Source: Paramecium sonneborni (Eukaryota; Ciliophora; Oligohymenophorea; Peniculida; Parameciidae). From it: a stretch of 64,000 nucleotides of DNA. The position numbers were made by a program, and so were the translations under genes. The stretch lies in contig CAJJDN010000149.1 in assembly GCA_905182985.1 (NCBI GenBank), forward strand, positions 5,099 through 69,098, in the 5' to 3' direction. Positions 61,943-64,000 of this stretch are shown here, one piece after another. Position 1 is the first letter of the stretch; every line of letters begins with the position of its first letter. Under the pieces are notes generated by a model. That model was not told the origin of the DNA. It searched no databases and saw only the letters and a list, made by a program, of their open reading frames with translations.

Positions 61943-62696
61943 TTATATATTACTTATGTTCTGTTTATCATATACTAATATTAATTTTAATATAATAATT
62001 ATTCAAATATTTTATTCTAAAATTATCCATCAATTTATTTTTTAAACCAATTTAAAAAAAATTTATAGATTATTCACCATCAATCTCTATCCAATTTTTT
62101 GTCTAACTTTATTTCATATAATCATTTTATTTACCTTTCATCAACCAATTCCAATGCTATCTTAACAATATGTTTATTCATCTAAATTTGGAAATAAAAA
62201 TAATTTTTGATGTCATCTCCATCTACTTTATTCTATTTAAATTTCCTTTAATTTTATATATTTATAGAAAGTTTACTTTTATCTAACATCTCAAGAATTA
62301 AATTTATTTAAATCTATCATATAAATTAATATTTGGTATTTAAAAATTTCTTCTATACTAATCTAAATAAACTAAAGCAATGAACATATTTTCTTTTTAA
62401 AATTCTTAAAAATAATTTTAAAATTCCAATTAATCTAAAAACTCATAGATTTTCACTAAACTTGAAATCTCTTTTTTTTAATTTTTCTTAAAATTATTTG
62501 AATGATTATTATTTATACTTCAGTACTTATACTAAAGTTCTTCTTAATTTAAATAATATAAAAGTTTTAAATCAAATTCATCATTATTACCAACAATTTT
62601 CATGCTTATAAATATAATTCTTCCTCATTCTGATTAATTAATTTTATATCTAAAAATAGATAAGGTTTTTCGAAATCAGAAAAAAAATAATTTTCA
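61789..62696. repeat. 908-bp exact repeat, copy 1 (assembly overlap, visible part)
   Basis: Identical to 63093-64000 with an N at 63092. The overlap presumably runs on past the window end, because copy 1 continues to 63091. It contains the last 50 codons of the RING/LON gene and part of the following gene. Confidence 0.88.
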
Positions 62697-63065
62697 ATAT
62701 CAAGCCTTTTTTTGAGTATATTATATAATCTCAATGACATTATCTGGTAAGTTTTCGTTCTGTTATATTAAATAAAATATTTGTTTTCTTTTATTGTTTA
62801 TTTTAGTTTATAAGCTTTCAAAAAATTTCTGTATTAAAAAGGATAAAATATTCCTAATATCTTAACTGTTGATGCATATTGATCTTAATTTTTCACGTCT
62901 ACTTCTGTTTTATTAATTAATGCATTTCCTATCCTATCCTATCCAATTCAATTCAATTTTTTCTATTCTCTCTAATAAATGCTTTAATAAATAAGGATAA
63001 ATTGATTAGTTTTCCTCCGAATTAAGTATTTAATTATGCATTTCCTCTATATTTTTTATGTTCAT
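61968..63065 (-). CDS. hypothetical protein, helix-rich, partly frame-disrupted
   Basis: The frame from ATG 63065 reads NIKNIEEMHNQILNSEENQS and FESLQTKINNKRKQ, with TGA after KKA. Just past it the neighbouring frame continues (DIENYFFSDFEKPYLFLDIK), so a shift or unseen intron lies near 62710. At the 3' end a 28-nt GTAAAT...AAG intron joins IALELVDE to NWIEIDGEQSINF, with a stop at 61968-61970. No family recognised. It lies convergent to the RING/LON gene (26 bases between stops). Confidence 0.45.
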
Positions 63066-63092
63066 CCAATTAATGATATTATATTTCTAATN

Positions 63093-64000
63093 AATATAAC
63101 CACCTAATTTACAATTTCATAACATTTATGAAGAAGATGATGAAGATACTATAGAAGATTTAAATTAATCATTCTCAAATATGACAATAACTCAACAAAT
63201 TATTCTCAATCTTTTCCATCTTCATAAAGTTCCATTATTTTAGTGATTATATATTACTTATGTTCTGTTTATCATATACTAATATTAATTTTAATATAAT
63301 AATTATTCAAATATTTTATTCTAAAATTATCCATCAATTTATTTTTTAAACCAATTTAAAAAAAATTTATAGATTATTCACCATCAATCTCTATCCAATT
63401 TTTTGTCTAACTTTATTTCATATAATCATTTTATTTACCTTTCATCAACCAATTCCAATGCTATCTTAACAATATGTTTATTCATCTAAATTTGGAAATA
63501 AAAATAATTTTTGATGTCATCTCCATCTACTTTATTCTATTTAAATTTCCTTTAATTTTATATATTTATAGAAAGTTTACTTTTATCTAACATCTCAAGA
63601 ATTAAATTTATTTAAATCTATCATATAAATTAATATTTGGTATTTAAAAATTTCTTCTATACTAATCTAAATAAACTAAAGCAATGAACATATTTTCTTT
63701 TTAAAATTCTTAAAAATAATTTTAAAATTCCAATTAATCTAAAAACTCATAGATTTTCACTAAACTTGAAATCTCTTTTTTTTAATTTTTCTTAAAATTA
63801 TTTGAATGATTATTATTTATACTTCAGTACTTATACTAAAGTTCTTCTTAATTTAAATAATATAAAAGTTTTAAATCAAATTCATCATTATTACCAACAA
63901 TTTTCATGCTTATAAATATAATTCTTCCTCATTCTGATTAATTAATTTTATATCTAAAAATAGATAAGGTTTTTCGAAATCAGAAAAAAAATAATTTTCA
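63093..64000. repeat. 908-bp exact repeat, copy 2 (assembly overlap)
   Basis: Second copy of 61789-62696. It starts inside the RING/LON gene (its stop falls at 63244-63246) and repeats the 3' part of the preceding hypothetical gene on the minus strand up to the window end. It is not an independent locus. Confidence 0.88.

Noticed and set aside
1..64000. tRNA or rRNA genes, CRISPR arrays, insertion sequences
   Set aside because: Looked for cloverleaf-like GC islands, conserved rRNA blocks, spaced repeats and terminal inverted repeats by eye; none seen in this AT-rich sequence.

Overview
Organism and code. This is a very AT-rich eukaryotic protist sequence that reads correctly only with the ciliate nuclear code: TAA and TAG encode glutamine and TGA is the only stop. 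With that code and GT...AG introns of mostly 22-29 nt, many genes assemble exactly in frame into recognisable proteins. The code plus the tiny introns, the short intergenic gaps and the mixed gene orientation point to a Paramecium-type macronuclear chromosome. I saw no tRNA, rRNA, CRISPR, IS element or bacterial operon.

Layout. 1-3.3 kb: a partial gene end, then long degenerate sequence with relics of a minus-strand cysteine-rich protein. 3.3-15.8 kb: a disrupted hypothetical gene, an UNC93-like membrane protein, a multi-EF-hand protein, an SSB/SOSS-B-like OB-fold protein with an Asn-Arg-Asp tail, a CFAP97 axonemal protein, membrane proteins and an OxlT-like MFS transporter. 15.8-24 kb: TMEM135-like protein with a frameshift, an unknown gene, calcineurin A, ATP synthase OSCP, a helical-repeat protein and a TFIIS-like factor. 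24-36 kb: a large coiled-coil protein, a guanylate-binding-protein pseudogene, YIPF6, an FHA-RINGv-FHA protein, a CK1-type kinase, a polyglutamine protein and an ARL8 GTPase. 36-43 kb: a TPR protein, coiled-coil proteins, an inactive calpain-like gene and ribosomal protein eL34. 43.3-51.2 kb: one giant guanylyl cyclase with an N-terminal P4-ATPase-like half. 52-63 kb: a CaMKK-like kinase, a coiled-coil protein, a 2OG-Fe dioxygenase-like protein, a small GTPase-like protein, an oxysterol-binding protein, a double-RING/LON E3 ligase and a last hypothetical gene.

How the genes relate. There is no operon logic; each gene has its own orientation. Themes that recur are calcium signalling (EF-hand protein, calcineurin A, CaMKK-like kinase, calpain), cyclic GMP, vesicle and lipid traffic (YIPF6, ARL8, ORP, UNC93, TMEM135) and cilia (CFAP97, coiled coils).

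Assembly caveat. Single N characters at 5255, 29570 and 63092 each separate two identical copies of about 1 kb. These look like unmerged overlapping contig ends, not real duplications, so the genes there appear twice or in pieces. Several genes also contain one in-frame TGA or a one-base frameshift.
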